DNA of 64,000 bases, taken from positions 806,001 through 870,000 of the forward strand of contig NZ_CP113917.1 in NCBI RefSeq assembly GCF_029395475.1. The letters run 5' to 3'. The stretch is from Bifidobacterium sp. ESL0775. Its GTDB lineage: Bacteria > Actinomycetota > Actinomycetes > Actinomycetales > Bifidobacteriaceae. Positions 17,749 to 26,945 of the stretch are shown here, in pieces. Below the pieces are notes generated by a model, which worked only from the letters and a program-made list of their open reading frames with translations, ran no database searches and was not told the DNA's origin. The position numbers and the translations under genes were made by a program. Each line of letters opens with the position of its first letter. Positions within the stretch are counted from its first letter, which is position 1.

Positions 17749-19446
17749 TCATCGGCCAGCGGGCGTTCCGGCCGAGTTGTCGCTGGCGGCAAACATCCGC
17801 TCGATGATGCGGTCGTCGCCTTCGAACGGGGTGTGCTTGTTGTGCTCCTTGATCCAGCGTTCGTTGCCTTTGCCGATGATGAGGATGACGTTGAACCGGT
17901 CGGCGTGCGCGCGGGCGTCGTAGACGGCGTTGGTGACCGCGGTGGTGCGGTTCGAAATGACCGTCGAGGAGCGGTCGGGTGCGGTGATGTAGCCTTGCAT
18001 TTCCATGCAGATGTCGATGAACGGCTCCGTGTCCGTGTCCTCGGCGGTGAAAATGAAGTTTTCGACGCGGCTTTGCGCGGCCTCCACGATTTCCTTGCGG
18101 CGGTCGTAGGCCTTGTTGCCGGCGGAACCGGTCACGAGCGTGATGCGCGGGTGTTTCGCGCCGTAGCGTTCGTCGACAAAGTCCAGCAACGCGCGCACCG
18201 AGGCGAAATTATGGGCGTAATCGACGATGGCGACGGTATCGCTTTGCTGGTCCTTGAACTGCTCCATGCGCCCGGCCACACGGACCTTTTCCATTGCTTT
18301 GATGACCTCGGGATGATTGGAAACATCCATCCCCGCCGCAGTTGCGATGGCAAGCGCCGCGGCCGCGTTGGCGTAATTGAAATCGCCGAGCATGCTGAGG
18401 GAAATTCCGTTCGCTAGCACTTTGGAATCGGTGGCCGTCTTGACGACGGAAGGCTCGGCGACCGCAGGATTACCAAGACGTGATGAACCGTCATCCGCTT
18501 TATCCGACCACACCGCGGTGAAGGACTGGTGCCGCGGATCGTCGGGACGAATGGTGACATTGGCCGGCGCGGTTTTCGGTGCGGAGGCATCGGCGTTGTC
18601 GTTGTCAGATTCAAGCCTCAACGCGAACGTGGTGACCGGCACATCGTCTTTGGCCGCATCCTGCCGGACCAGCGAGGCGTACGCGTGGTCGGCGTTCAGC
18701 ACGAGCTTGCGGCTGTTGGCCGTGATCTGGCGCTTGCAATAGAGATAATCCTCGAACGTCGGATGCTCGATCGGGCTGATATGGTCGGGGGAGATGTTCA
18801 GAAACGCGCCGACGTCGAAAGTCAGCCCGTAAACGCGGTTGACCTTGTAGGCCTGCGAGGAGACCTCCATGACAAGGTATTTCATCCCGTTTTCAACGGC
18901 CGTGTGCATCATGCGGAAGGCATCGAGCGATTCGGGGGTGGTCAGGTCGGATTCGACGTAGGTATGTCCGTCGAGGCAATTGTCGACTGAAGAGAAAAGC
19001 GCCGCCTTGCCGCCGCTCACGGCGTTCAACAGGGCCTGCGTGAAGTAGGCGGTGGTGGTCTTGCCCTTGGTGCCGGTGATGCCGATCATGGTCAGCTTGT
19101 CTTGCGGGCGGTCGTAAAACTCGGCGGAAAGCAGGGAAAGCGCCTCGCTGGCGTTGTCGACGATAAGCCCTGGGGCGCTTGTTACGTCGCTGAATTCCTC
19201 AGTAGCCACATAGCAGGCTAGTCCCTTGCCGTCGATGCCCTCGAGGAATTCCTTCTTGAAATGGCCTTTGGCCACGAGTATGCTGCCGGGCTTCACCTCA
19301 CGGGTGTCGTAGGTGATGGCGTCGAAAGCCTTGTCGTGTCCGTCGATATCCGCCGGATTGAGCGTCCAGCAAGAGCCCTGCACGATCTCGCGCAGCAGAT
19401 GATGTTCCTCGAGTAGGCGTGCGGCGGATGCCAGCGACAAAGCCAT
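17749..19446 (-). CDS. murE: UDP-MurNAc-tripeptide synthetase, L-lysine-adding type
   Basis: Mur ligase that adds the third residue to UDP-MurNAc-L-Ala-D-Glu in the cytoplasm. The P-loop ITGTKGKTTTAY (about residues 120-131) and the stretches LTTPESLDAF, VMEVSSQAYKVNRVYG and FLNISPDHISPIEHPTFEDY closely recall streptococcal and lactobacillal lysine-adding MurE. The DNPR motif of diaminopimelate-adding enzymes is absent (FTAEDTDTEPF in that region), which fits lysine or ornithine. Its 565 residues include an extra loop of about 60 residues rich in Asp, Ser and Ala after about residue 285. GAAAGG precedes the ATG. The ATP-grasp ligase follows. Confidence 0.86.
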   Translation of the reverse strand: MALSLASAARLLEEHHLLREIVQGSCWTLNPADIDGHDKAFDAITYDTREVKPGSILVAKGHFKKEFLEGIDGKGLACYVATEEFSDVTSAPGLIVDNASEALSLLSAEFYDRPQDKLTMIGITGTKGKTTTAYFTQALLNAVSGGKAALFSSVDNCLDGHTYVESDLTTPESLDAFRMMHTAVENGMKYLVMEVSSQAYKVNRVYGLTFDVGAFLNISPDHISPIEHPTFEDYLYCKRQITANSRKLVLNADHAYASLVRQDAAKDDVPVTTFALRLESDNDNADASAPKTAPANVTIRPDDPRHQSFTAVWSDKADDGSSRLGNPAVAEPSVVKTATDSKVLANGISLSMLGDFNYANAAAALAIATAAGMDVSNHPEVIKAMEKVRVAGRMEQFKDQQSDTVAIVDYAHNFASVRALLDFVDERYGAKHPRITLVTGSAGNKAYDRRKEIVEAAQSRVENFIFTAEDTDTEPFIDICMEMQGYITAPDRSSTVISNRTTAVTNAVYDARAHADRFNVILIIGKGNERWIKEHNKHTPFEGDDRIIERMFAASDNSAGTPAGR

Positions 19447-19524
19447 AGTGAACCTTTCCGTACCGTTTCGTGCGATAACTTTCTCGAAAAGCCTATATCA
19501 ACCGCATCATCGCATCAAGCGTTC

Positions 19525-19788
19525 TTGGCGGTACCCGCACACTTGCGGCATGTCGCGCGTTCGATCCTGGATTACGCCGCCGAGAATCCGCGGACAGCCT
19601 GGATATCCCGCATTCAGAGAATCCCATCATCGTTGGTCACTTTGGTCGTGTCCATAGTGGCCGCGTGGTTTATCGTCGCGGGCCGCAGCGATATTGTAAT
19701 GCGCTATGAGCGCGAAATGACCTTCGGGCTCGTTATAGCCAGGTGTCGGAAACCGGCCTGCGCCCGTGCGAGACCATCCATTTGTTGA
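19525..19788 (+). CDS. Possible small membrane protein, unrecognised
   Basis: An 87-codon frame from a TTG, with one hydrophobic segment (SLVTLVVSIVAAWFIVAG) and basic flanks. It lies in the 286-base space between divergent murE and the convergent exonuclease, overlapping the latter's 3' end by 56 bases. No convincing ribosome site. Third-position GC looks coding-like, but the overlap and start are poor; it may be spurious or a gene remnant. Confidence 0.25.
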   Translation: MAVPAHLRHVARSILDYAAENPRTAWISRIQRIPSSLVTLVVSIVAAWFIVAGRSDIVMRYEREMTFGLVIARCRKPACARARPSIC

Positions 19789-20524
19789 ACGACACCCGCC
19801 ATTTCTCGTGCGCCTGCCGTTGCCAATCCATCAGCTCGCTCAATTTCAGCGCGCCGACCTGCGGGTAAAGCGTGGACATTGGTTTGATGAGGTCCACAGC
19901 CGCGGTCGTGTCCGCTGTGGCGTCGTGGAAATCGCCGTGCGGTTCCACGCCGTAATATTCGGTGGTGTAGGTCAGCGTGCGCTTGCCGTGTCGATGCGAA
20001 ATCTCGCGGTCGATGACCAGCGGGTCGACGACCAGAAGCTCCTGTGGCAGCGCCTCAAGGTTCCAGCGCTCGAGGTCGCCGGAGAGCATGCGCACGTCGA
20101 ACGGGGCGTTGTAGGCGAGCAGGGGGATGCGCTTGGCCTGCGCGGCGGTGACGATGGAGCCGATGGCGGCGATGGCTTGGGCTGGTTCGGCGCCGTTAGC
20201 CTCGAGGAATTCATCGGTGAACCCATTGACGCGGCTCGCGCCGGCGCTGATGTGCCGATGCGGATTGATGACCCATTCCGCCACGGCGTCGCCCTCATAG
20301 CCCTTTGCCGGGTTGCGCAGCACCAACGAGGCGGAGACGATGGCGTCCTTGGAGCCGGTGCCGGTAGTCTCGGTGTCGAAACCCAACAGCCAGGTCTGGC
20401 TGAGCGTCGTGTCGTCATCTTGCTGCGGGGCCTGAGCAAGCGCTTCCATCATGATGTCGGGGCCGTCTTCTTGGGTGTTTGTTGATGCTGTCATACCAGT
20501 AATTGTGCGTGTCGATTTCGACAT
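19733..20524 (-). CDS. DnaQ-like 3'-5' exonuclease
   Basis: DEDDh exonuclease-fold protein of 263 residues. The catalytic acids are in LGFDTETTGTG (ExoI), YNAPFDVRML (ExoII) and the HDATADTTAAV block (ExoIII). Stand-alone proteins of this type act in DNA repair or proofreading, or on RNA; which applies here is not visible. The first 45 residues are Gln/Asp-rich and likely disordered; a second in-frame ATG at 20494 is possible. Divergent from the permease gene. Confidence 0.85.
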   Translation of the reverse strand: MSKSTRTITGMTASTNTQEDGPDIMMEALAQAPQQDDDTTLSQTWLLGFDTETTGTGSKDAIVSASLVLRNPAKGYEGDAVAEWVINPHRHISAGASRVNGFTDEFLEANGAEPAQAIAAIGSIVTAAQAKRIPLLAYNAPFDVRMLSGDLERWNLEALPQELLVVDPLVIDREISHRHGKRTLTYTTEYYGVEPHGDFHDATADTTAAVDLIKPMSTLYPQVGALKLSELMDWQRQAHEKWRVSFNKWMVSHGRRPVSDTWL

Positions 20525-20557
20525 TCTGCTTGTTGGTAAACGTTTAAATAGCTGATG

Positions 20558-20587
20558 TTGAAAAAACTAGATATAACTATTTATTAT
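20558..20587 (+). promoter_or_regulatory. Putative promoter of the amino-acid permease
   Basis: TTGAAA (20558-20563), 18 bases, TATTAT (20582-20587) in an AT-rich stretch, about 260 bases upstream of the permease ATG. The rest of the 324-base gap (20525-20848) holds the hairpins at 20647-20688 and a plain leader. Confidence 0.4.
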
Positions 20588-20646
20588 GTTTATTTTGCTT
20601 TGCTGCAAGTTTCTATCAAAATGGTGTGTCTGGAGTGTTCTTGATG

Positions 20647-20688
20647 CCCGTGCTTTCGGGTGTGCAAGGGTGTAGTCTTGCACACGGG
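20647..20688 (+). promoter_or_regulatory. Competing hairpins in permease leader
   Basis: GTGTGCAAG (20660-20668) pairs perfectly with CTTGCACAC (20677-20685). CCCG at 20647 can pair either with CGGG at 20657-20660 or with the G-run after the second arm, so two folds exclude each other. The position in the long 5' leader suggests attenuation or a regulatory element; no known riboswitch class was recognised. Confidence 0.35.
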
Positions 20689-20848
20689 TTTCTGTGGTTT
20701 CGTGCGGAATCTCGTTGCCGTGTCTTTGGAAACGGGAATACGGGTAGCGCGTGATTCAATGCAGACCAGTGGATTTCGGCGCGTCACGCCTTTCGAGCGT
20801 GGCTTTCCGATATCCCGGCGATACCTGCACGACTTAAAAGAGGACGGA

Positions 20849-22174
20849 ATGTCAGACAACAAGCCAAAGGCCGCGACGACGACATCGGCGAGTGGCGCGG
20901 GCAAACCCTATGACCCGCTCAAATGGCATCGCAAGGATACGGTGTGGATGCTGAGCCTCTTCGGGACGGCCGTGGGCGCGGGGGTGCTGTTCCTGCCCAT
21001 CGACGCGGGTGGCGCCGGCGGCATCGGCCTGCTCTTCATGGCGATCATCTCCTACCCGATGGCTTATTTCGCGCATTTGGCGCTGAGCCGCTTCGTCCTT
21101 TCGGCGGACAGGCTTGACGACGACATCACCGATGTGGTCGAGCAGCGTTTCGGCTTTAATTTCGGCATGGTCTTCACGATTCTGTACTTCATCGAGACGT
21201 GTATTACGTTGCTGGTCTACGCCATCTCCATCACCAACACCGTCGAAAGCTTCATCGGCAACCAGTTGCATCTGCCCACGCCGCCGCGTTGGCTGCTTTC
21301 GCTGATTCTGATCACCGCCCTGGTCGGCATCGCCAGCCTCGGCATCGACGTGATCACCAAGGTCGTGAGCGCCCTGGTCTACCCGGTCATCATCGTCCTC
21401 GTGCTCTTCTCGCTGTATCTGATCCCCAAGTGGAACATGTCGATGGTGACGAGCTACCCCAAAACCGCCAACGGCGGCTTCAATGTGGGCGCTCTTCTGG
21501 AGAACCTGTGGCTCCTGATCCCGGTGATGATCTTCGCTTTCGACCATTCCGCCATCGTCTCGTCCTTCTCGGTGGCCGAGCGCAAGGAATACGGCGACGA
21601 CGAGGTGCACCTGAAGATCCGGCAGATCCTGCGCTGGGGCGAGCTCTTGATGGTGGGCGTGGTGATGTTCTTCGTCATCAGCTGCGACCTGTCGCTGACG
21701 CCGGGGGATCTGGCGCTCGCCAAGTCCCAGAACGTCTCAATCCTGACGTATATCGCCAACAAATCCGCCACCCCGTTCATCTCCTGGGTCGCGCCGATCA
21801 TCTCTTTCGTGGCCATCGCCAAATCCTTCCTCGGCAACTATTCCGGAACCAAGGAAGGCCTCGGCGGCATCATTCGCAAGGCGGCCAGCAAGATGAATCG
21901 CACGGTCTCCAAGCGCGGCCTGATGATTTTCATCAGCTGCTTCGTCTTCCTGATCGACTGGCTCGTCGCCTGGGCCAACCCTTCGGTCATGGACCTTCTG
22001 GAGACCATGGTCGGCCCGATCATCGCCTTCATCCTCTTCCTCATGCCGATGTATGCGATTCACAAGGTGCCCTCGCTCAAGAAGTACGCGGGCAGGATCA
22101 GCAACGTCTTCATCGTGGTCGTCGGCCTTGTCGGCGTGAGCGCGATTTTCTACAATATCGTCAAGCTGTTCTGA
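20849..22174 (+). CDS. Serine/threonine-type amino-acid permease (HAAAP family)
   Basis: Inner-membrane transporter of 441 residues with about eleven hydrophobic segments, resembling SdaC/TdcC proton- or sodium-coupled serine/threonine permeases. The first helix carries the typical LFGTAVGAGVLFLPI; AFDHSAIVSSFSVAERKEYG follows the middle helices. I start it at ATG 20849 (AGAGGA upstream); an open extension to 20660 through GTG has no support. The N-terminal 20 residues are Lys/Ala/Thr-rich and cytoplasmic. It stands alone; the substrate is inferred from family resemblance. Confidence 0.85.
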   Translation: MSDNKPKAATTTSASGAGKPYDPLKWHRKDTVWMLSLFGTAVGAGVLFLPIDAGGAGGIGLLFMAIISYPMAYFAHLALSRFVLSADRLDDDITDVVEQRFGFNFGMVFTILYFIETCITLLVYAISITNTVESFIGNQLHLPTPPRWLLSLILITALVGIASLGIDVITKVVSALVYPVIIVLVLFSLYLIPKWNMSMVTSYPKTANGGFNVGALLENLWLLIPVMIFAFDHSAIVSSFSVAERKEYGDDEVHLKIRQILRWGELLMVGVVMFFVISCDLSLTPGDLALAKSQNVSILTYIANKSATPFISWVAPIISFVAIAKSFLGNYSGTKEGLGGIIRKAASKMNRTVSKRGLMIFISCFVFLIDWLVAWANPSVMDLLETMVGPIIAFILFLMPMYAIHKVPSLKKYAGRISNVFIVVVGLVGVSAIFYNIVKLF

Positions 22175-22262
22175 TTTTCATTCATGCGTAGGCGTGATGT
22201 CTCAATAAATCCGCGTGAAGACGTGTGTCGGCCGCCGGAGGGCCGATGCGTAGAATGGTAAT

Positions 22263-23000
22263 GTGACACAAACCGATCAGGCGCAATTAGAACACCGCGA
22301 AACCGAGACGACCGCGCAGAAGCGCGCGCGTTTCGAGTCTCTTGCCATGCCTGCGGTGGATGCGCTATATCGGCAGGCCATGAAGCTGACGAACAATCCG
22401 GAGGACGCGCAGGATTTGGTGCAGGACGCCTACGAGCGCGCGTTCAAGGCATTCGACAGCTTCCGTCCCGGCAGCAATTTCGAGGCGTGGATGACCACCA
22501 TCGAGCGCAACGCCTACTTCAACCAATACGCCAAGGCCAAGCGCCGTCCCCAACGCGCCAACGATTCCACGGGGGAGTACGACGACTGGGACATCTATTC
22601 CGCCTCCGACCATTCCTCCGAGGGGCTCAAGTCGGCCGAGCAGGAGTACCTGGACGGCTTCGCGCCCGCCGAGATCATGCACGCGCTCGACACGCTTTCG
22701 CCCGAGCGGCGGCAGGTTTTCATCGACACCGCCATCGATGGCAAGTCATACAAACAGGTCGCCAAGGAGCAGGGCATCAAGATTGGCACGGTAATGAGCC
22801 GGCTCAACCGCGCGCGCTCGCAGTTGAAGGACGAGCTGACCGAGTACGCCCATGCACGGGGGTATGGCAAAGACGAAAGCGCGCAAAACCAAGATGAAAC
22901 GGGCTCTTCACTATCCGCGAACCCCAAAACCGCCAAAATGAGTAATAATAGTGAATTAGTCGAGCCGCGAAAGGAGATCAACGATGGACGGAAGCATTGA
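22263..23000 (+). CDS. sigH: ECF RNA polymerase sigma factor, SigH/SigR type
   Basis: Extracytoplasmic-function sigma factor of the stress SigH/SigR group. Region 2 (about residues 30-95, NNPEDAQDLVQDAYERAF) and region 4 (about 150-205, KSYKQVAKEQGIKIGTVMSRLNRAR) are both clear. GTG start at 22263. A C-terminal tail of about 35 polar residues is extra and overlaps the next gene by 17 bases, indicating translational coupling with a small Cys-rich protein in the position of the anti-sigma factor. Confidence 0.9.
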   Translation: MTQTDQAQLEHRETETTAQKRARFESLAMPAVDALYRQAMKLTNNPEDAQDLVQDAYERAFKAFDSFRPGSNFEAWMTTIERNAYFNQYAKAKRRPQRANDSTGEYDDWDIYSASDHSSEGLKSAEQEYLDGFAPAEIMHALDTLSPERRQVFIDTAIDGKSYKQVAKEQGIKIGTVMSRLNRARSQLKDELTEYAHARGYGKDESAQNQDETGSSLSANPKTAKMSNNSELVEPRKEINDGRKH

Positions 23001-23277
23001 GCGCACCAGCCGTGTGGTGATGACCAGCCGGAGCGCCGACGGCGTTACCCGCACCGACATCGAGATTTCCCGTTACGACTCCAGCAGCCGGGTTTCCGAC
23101 GACGAGCGCTTCAATCCGGAATCGTGTTGCGACGCGCGTGAAAAGGCCGTGATCGCCGAGTTGCGCGAGTTGTTGCGTCCGACCTGCGCCCCGCAATGCC
23201 TGATCGCCAAGCTCGAGGCGACGCTTGACCGTTGCTGCCTGGAGGAATCCTGCGGCGGGGAAGTCGCCTCCGCATAG
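22984..23277 (+). CDS. Small Cys-rich protein, probable anti-sigma factor
   Basis: A 97-residue protein overlapping sigH, with AAAGGAG before its ATG. Seven cysteines: 48-49, 68, 72, 84-85 and 90. Position and the double Cys near the end recall RsrA/RshA zinc anti-sigma factors that release the sigma factor on thiol oxidation. However, the canonical HxxxCxxC is missing; the equivalent stretch reads CAPQC. The first 45 residues lack Cys and look extended. The role is inferred from context. Confidence 0.7.
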   Translation: MDGSIERTSRVVMTSRSADGVTRTDIEISRYDSSSRVSDDERFNPESCCDAREKAVIAELRELLRPTCAPQCLIAKLEATLDRCCLEESCGGEVASA

Positions 23278-23300
23278 CCATACGCAGAAGATGGATTTTT

Positions 23301-23322
23301 AGCCACGCATCCGTGCGTGGCT
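23301..23322 (+). terminator. Terminator of sigH operon
   Basis: AGCCACGCA (23301-23309) pairs with TGCGTGGCT (23314-23322), followed by TTTT. Classic intrinsic terminator 24 bases past the anti-sigma stop. Confidence 0.85.
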
Positions 23323-23444
23323 TTTTCATTGGTTTTGGTCGATATTCGTTGATTTGGCGCCGATTGAGCAATCTCTCCGGAATACGAAAAATGTCCCGCA
23401 ATTGCTGCGAGACATTCTTTCGTTTACTGCGTACCTAACGGAAC

Positions 23445-23519
23445 TCAGGCATTTGGCCTTTTGCCGTGGTTGGCCGCCTTTTTGCGGCGTGCCTTACGCT
23501 TACGTCCGCGCATTCCCAT
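23445..23519 (-). CDS. Mini ribosomal protein bL37 (24 residues)
   Basis: A 24-residue, very basic peptide beginning MGMRGRKRKARRKK and ending ANHGKRPNA. The C-terminal half matches my memory of mycobacterial bL37, a 50S subunit protein also annotated as an AURKAIP1/COX24-domain protein. AAAGGAG lies eight bases before the ATG. Such genes are easily missed by gene finders because of length. It stands alone between the sigH terminator and the aldose epimerase. Confidence 0.85.
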   Translation of the reverse strand: MGMRGRKRKARRKKAANHGKRPNA

Positions 23520-23632
23520 GATGGACTCCTTTACTTCAATGAATAAGCCTTAGGCATTATCGCACGTCGTTGCGACTTCGCGCAAGCCTCCATCAACTTT
23601 TCAGGGGAGGCTTGCGGTATGTATTACGCGGT

Positions 23633-24580
23633 TCAGCGCTGTTCCGCCTTGAAGCGGATGTTCGTTGTGCTGGTCTCGCCGGGCTTGATGGTGATGAGGT
23701 CGCGCCCGGTGTTGAAGGCGTTGGCGTATGCTGTCTGCGGCTCGATGGCGACGCCGGCCGGGTGGCTCTCGGGGGCGAAACCGGTGCCGGTGCACATCTG
23801 GAAGGAGGTGATGTTGTCGCCGCCGACGCTCACGGTGAGGCCGTCGGGGCGTGTCAGCGTGGCGAAGGCGTTGCCGTCGGCGTCATGTTCCAGGTCGGTC
23901 CAGGCATCGTCGAAGGGTTGCTGCGTCAAAGCCGTGGGCTGGCGCAGGTCGTATTTGCCGCTGACTGGCTCGGTGCTGGTGGGCAACAGGCGTTCGTTGG
24001 CGATGACGTGCGTGCGTGCCGGAATGGTGACCAGGCACCGCGCGTTCTGCCCGTCGATCTCGTCGCCATAGCCGTCAAACCCGTTGGCGATCCAAGGATG
24101 GATGGCCATGGCCCAGGGTGCGTCGATGGTGTCGTTGTTGCTCGCGGACAGGGTGAGTTTGAGCCCGTCGTCGTCGACATGGAACGTGGCGCGAACCAGA
24201 AGGTCGAAGGGATAGCCTTTCATCCCGCCGGTCCGCCAAGTGAGCGTCACCTGGTCCTCTTCGAGGCGTTCGAGCTTCCAGAAGGCGCGGTAGCCGTAGC
24301 CGTGGATGGCGTTGTACTTGTCATGCTCGTCGATGGGCAGCTCGTAGGTCTTGCCCTCGAAGGTGTAGGTGCCGTCCTCGATGCGGTTGGGGAAGGGGAC
24401 GAGCAGCTCTCCGTTGGTGCAGGGGACCGTCTTGTCCGGATCCCACGAGGCGATCATGTCACGCCCGCGATAGGTGAGTTTGCGCAGCGTGGCGCCGAGT
24501 TCGGTGACCACAGCCGTGTAGTCGCCGTGCGAGATGGTGAATTGCTGGCCCGAGCGGGGAGGCAGAATGGATGAGGTCAT
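23633..24580 (-). CDS. Aldose 1-epimerase-like protein (galactose mutarotase family)
   Basis: Beta-sandwich mutarotase-fold protein of about 315 residues that interconverts sugar anomers, or acts on a related sugar. YNAIHGYGYRAFW and AMAIHPWI provide the catalytic histidines, and IEPQTAYANAF the catalytic Glu. Start set at ATG 24580, six bases after AGGAG; an open extension to 24646 would overlap the next gene. Cytoplasmic, single gene; substrate not resolved. Confidence 0.82.
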   Translation of the reverse strand: MTSSILPPRSGQQFTISHGDYTAVVTELGATLRKLTYRGRDMIASWDPDKTVPCTNGELLVPFPNRIEDGTYTFEGKTYELPIDEHDKYNAIHGYGYRAFWKLERLEEDQVTLTWRTGGMKGYPFDLLVRATFHVDDDGLKLTLSASNNDTIDAPWAMAIHPWIANGFDGYGDEIDGQNARCLVTIPARTHVIANERLLPTSTEPVSGKYDLRQPTALTQQPFDDAWTDLEHDADGNAFATLTRPDGLTVSVGGDNITSFQMCTGTGFAPESHPAGVAIEPQTAYANAFNTGRDLITIKPGETSTTNIRFKAEQR

Positions 24581-24639
24581 GTCAACTCCTGATTGAAACG
24601 TTGTTGTTGTCATCCACCATTCTAATCGTTCATTGTGGT

Positions 24640-25149
24640 TTACCAAGTCCCGATTTTGGCGACGGTCGCGCCGAGTACGCGAACCAGATCCTTCGGGTTG
24701 ACGCCGACGCTGAAGCCGCGTTTGCCGCCGGAGACGAGGATCTCATCGAACTGCATCGCGCTTTCGTCGAGCACCGTCTTGTGTTTGGTACGTTGCCCCA
24801 GCGGGGAGATGCCGCCGACGACATAGCCGCTTTCGCGCTGCGCCACCTTGGGGTCGGCCATCGCGGCCTTTTTGGCGCCTACGGCGGCCGCCAGGTCTTT
24901 CATGTCCAGATGCCCGCTCACCGGCACCACGCCGATGACCCGTTCCTCGCCGGTGTCGGCCATCAGCGTCTTGAACGCCTGGTGCGGGTCGATGCCCAGC
25001 TTCTCGGCGCCTTCGAGCCCATAACCCTCATCCATGTGGTCGGAGGAATGCTCATACTCGTAAATCTTGAAAGGGATGCCCGCTTCGGTAAGCTCGCGCG
25101 TCGCGGGGGTGGACGCGGTTCCGGCCTCTTTCTTATGTTTCTTGCTCAT
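24640..25149 (-). CDS. ybaK: YbaK/EbsC-family Cys-tRNA(Pro) deacylase
   Basis: Trans-editing deacylase of 169 residues that clears cysteine mischarged on tRNA-Pro. The conserved DPHQAFKTLM (about residue 50), VSGHLDMKDLAAAVGAKKA and GGISPLGQR stretches are present. It begins with a Lys-rich tail. Co-directional with gap and the aldose epimerase; no obvious operon partner. Confidence 0.9.
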   Translation of the reverse strand: MSKKHKKEAGTASTPATRELTEAGIPFKIYEYEHSSDHMDEGYGLEGAEKLGIDPHQAFKTLMADTGEERVIGVVPVSGHLDMKDLAAAVGAKKAAMADPKVAQRESGYVVGGISPLGQRTKHKTVLDESAMQFDEILVSGGKRGFSVGVNPKDLVRVLGATVAKIGTW

Positions 25150-25197
25150 GTCCCCAAGTTTAATCGTTGTCGATTATCATTTTTCATTGCGCATACG

Positions 25198-25226
25198 AAA
25201 AAATCCCCAACCGTATGGCCGGGGAT
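25198..25226 (-). terminator. Intrinsic terminator of gap
   Basis: On the minus strand ATCCCC (25226-25221) pairs with GGGGAT (25208-25203) around a 12-base loop, followed by six T. It lies about 60 bases past the gap stop. Confidence 0.8.
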
Positions 25227-25287
25227 CTTTTCATCACGAATCACGTCTCTTTTACGAAACGTTGTTGCAGCTTAGCGCCGCATGTGC

Positions 25288-26343
25288 TCACTTGCTGAGT
25301 TCGGCGAAGTAGAGCAGAGTGCGAATCATGTTGCAGGTGAAGCCGTACTCGTTGTCGTAGAAGGCGACGGTGCGGGCCAGCGTGGTGCCGTCAATGGTGT
25401 TGACGTCGGTCTGCGTGGGATCGAAGACGCCGCCGTGGGTGTCATCGATGATGTCGGAGGTCACGATGCTGTCGGCGTTGTAGCCGAAAGTCTCGTTGTC
25501 CTCGAAGGCCTTCTTGGCGGCGGCGTTGATGTCGTCGGCGGAGACTTCCTTGTTGAGCACGGTGAAGAGCTCGGTGAAGGACCCGTCCGGAACCTGCACG
25601 CGCTGGGCATGGCCCTGCAGCTTGCCGTTGACCGAAGGAACGACCTTGCCGATGGCCTTGGCGGCGCCGGTGGAGTGCTCGATCGTGTTGACGGCGGCGG
25701 CGCGGTTATTGCGCGGCTTGGAGCCACGCGGGCCGTCGAGCAGCATCTGGGTGCCGGTGTAGGCGTGCACGGTGGTCATGAAGCCGACCTTGATGCCGAA
25801 CTGGTCGTCAAGCAGCTTGACGAGCGCCGCGAAGGAGTTCGTGGTGCAGGAGCCGGCGGAGACGATGTCGTCGCTGGCCTTGAGGATGTCCTGGTTGACG
25901 CCGAAGACGACGGTCGGGGTGGTGTCATCTTTCGCCGGAGCGGAGATGAGGACCTTCTTGGCGCCGGCGTCCAGGTGGGCCTGGCTCTTGGCGGCGGAGG
26001 TGTAGAAGCCGGTGCACTCGAGCACGAACTCGACGCCATCGTTCTTCACCCACGGAATGTTGCGGGCGTCCTTCTCGGCATAGACCTTGTATTCCTTGCC
26101 GTCGACGACGATCGCGTCATCGGTGGACTTCACGTCGACCGGGGTGCCGTCATCGTGACGGAAGGTGCCGTGGACGCTGTCGTACTTCAAGAGGTAGGCA
26201 AGCATCGCAGGGGTCGTCAGATCGTTGATTGCTGCGACTTCGATGTCACCGGCCTCGCCACCGCGGGCCTGAAGTTCGAAAATGCGACGGAACGCAAGGC
26301 GGCCGATACGGCCAAAACCGTTAATACCAATCTTTACTGTCAT
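25288..26343 (-). CDS. gap: Glyceraldehyde-3-phosphate dehydrogenase
   Basis: Glycolytic enzyme converting glyceraldehyde-3-phosphate to 1,3-bisphosphoglycerate with [17 protein letters not shown] at the N-terminus binds [16 protein letters not shown] carries the catalytic Cys (about residue 155); the C-terminal YDNEYGF is intact. 351 residues from ATG 26343, which has AGGGAG upstream; the open frame to 26412 is not needed. Own terminator downstream; highly expressed codon use. Confidence 0.97.
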   Translation of the reverse strand: MTVKIGINGFGRIGRLAFRRIFELQARGGEAGDIEVAAINDLTTPAMLAYLLKYDSVHGTFRHDDGTPVDVKSTDDAIVVDGKEYKVYAEKDARNIPWVKNDGVEFVLECTGFYTSAAKSQAHLDAGAKKVLISAPAKDDTTPTVVFGVNQDILKASDDIVSAGSCTTNSFAALVKLLDDQFGIKVGFMTTVHAYTGTQMLLDGPRGSKPRNNRAAAVNTIEHSTGAAKAIGKVVPSVNGKLQGHAQRVQVPDGSFTELFTVLNKEVSADDINAAAKKAFEDNETFGYNADSIVTSDIIDDTHGGVFDPTQTDVNTIDGTTLARTVAFYDNEYGFTCNMIRTLLYFAELSK

Positions 26344-26414
26344 GTAATTCTCCCTAAAAGGAAACAGTCGGGGAATACAGGCTCGTATTCCTCTCTGTAT
26401 ATTTACCAACACTT

Positions 26415-26843
26415 TTACTGTAACGTGTCAGCTGTACTAGAAAACGCGTTTTCCCATGCTTCTGGAGAAAAACCGACCAGAATTTTGTTAGCGTTCACAA
26501 TGATCGGGCGCTTGACCAGCATCCCATTGCTGGCAAGGACTTTCAACTGTTCGTCTTCGCTCATCCCGGGCAGTTTGCTCTTGAGTTTCATCTCCCGGTA
26601 CGGCATGCCCGAGGTGTTGAAGAAGCGCTTCAGCGGCAGGCCGCTGGCCTTCCACCAGCGCTTGAGTTCCGTGGCGGTGGGGTTGTCGGTCTTGATGTCG
26701 CGTTCGGTGAAATCCACACCGTTTTCGCCCAGCCACTTGCGGGCCTTGGCGCAGGTGGTGCAGTGGTTGTAGCAGACGAAGAGCACCTTGCCATCCTCTT
26801 GCGCCGGATCCGGCTTTGCGGTTGCCGTCTTTGTGTTCGCCAT
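26415..26843 (-). CDS. ArsC/Spx-family thioredoxin-fold protein
   Basis: About 142 residues with the N-terminal CTTC active-site pair ([15 protein letters not shown]) and the [14 protein letters not shown]-terminal strand typical of ArsC/Spx/YffB proteins. The family includes arsenate reductases and redox regulators; CxxC with no further Cys tells little about substrate. Start at ATG 26843 (AAAGGA seven bases upstream). It lies 71 bases upstream of gap on the same strand. Confidence 0.8.
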   Translation of the reverse strand: MANTKTATAKPDPAQEDGKVLFVCYNHCTTCAKARKWLGENGVDFTERDIKTDNPTATELKRWWKASGLPLKRFFNTSGMPYREMKLKSKLPGMSEDEQLKVLASNGMLVKRPIIVNANKILVGFSPEAWENAFSSTADTLQ

Positions 26844-26945
26844 GATGAATCCTTTCAACGCGTATTGACTTGATTCTTGAGGTTTCTAGGAGCGCGGAGC
26901 GGGGAAACGCCTCAATATGCGCCATCAGACAAAAACCGTCACGTC

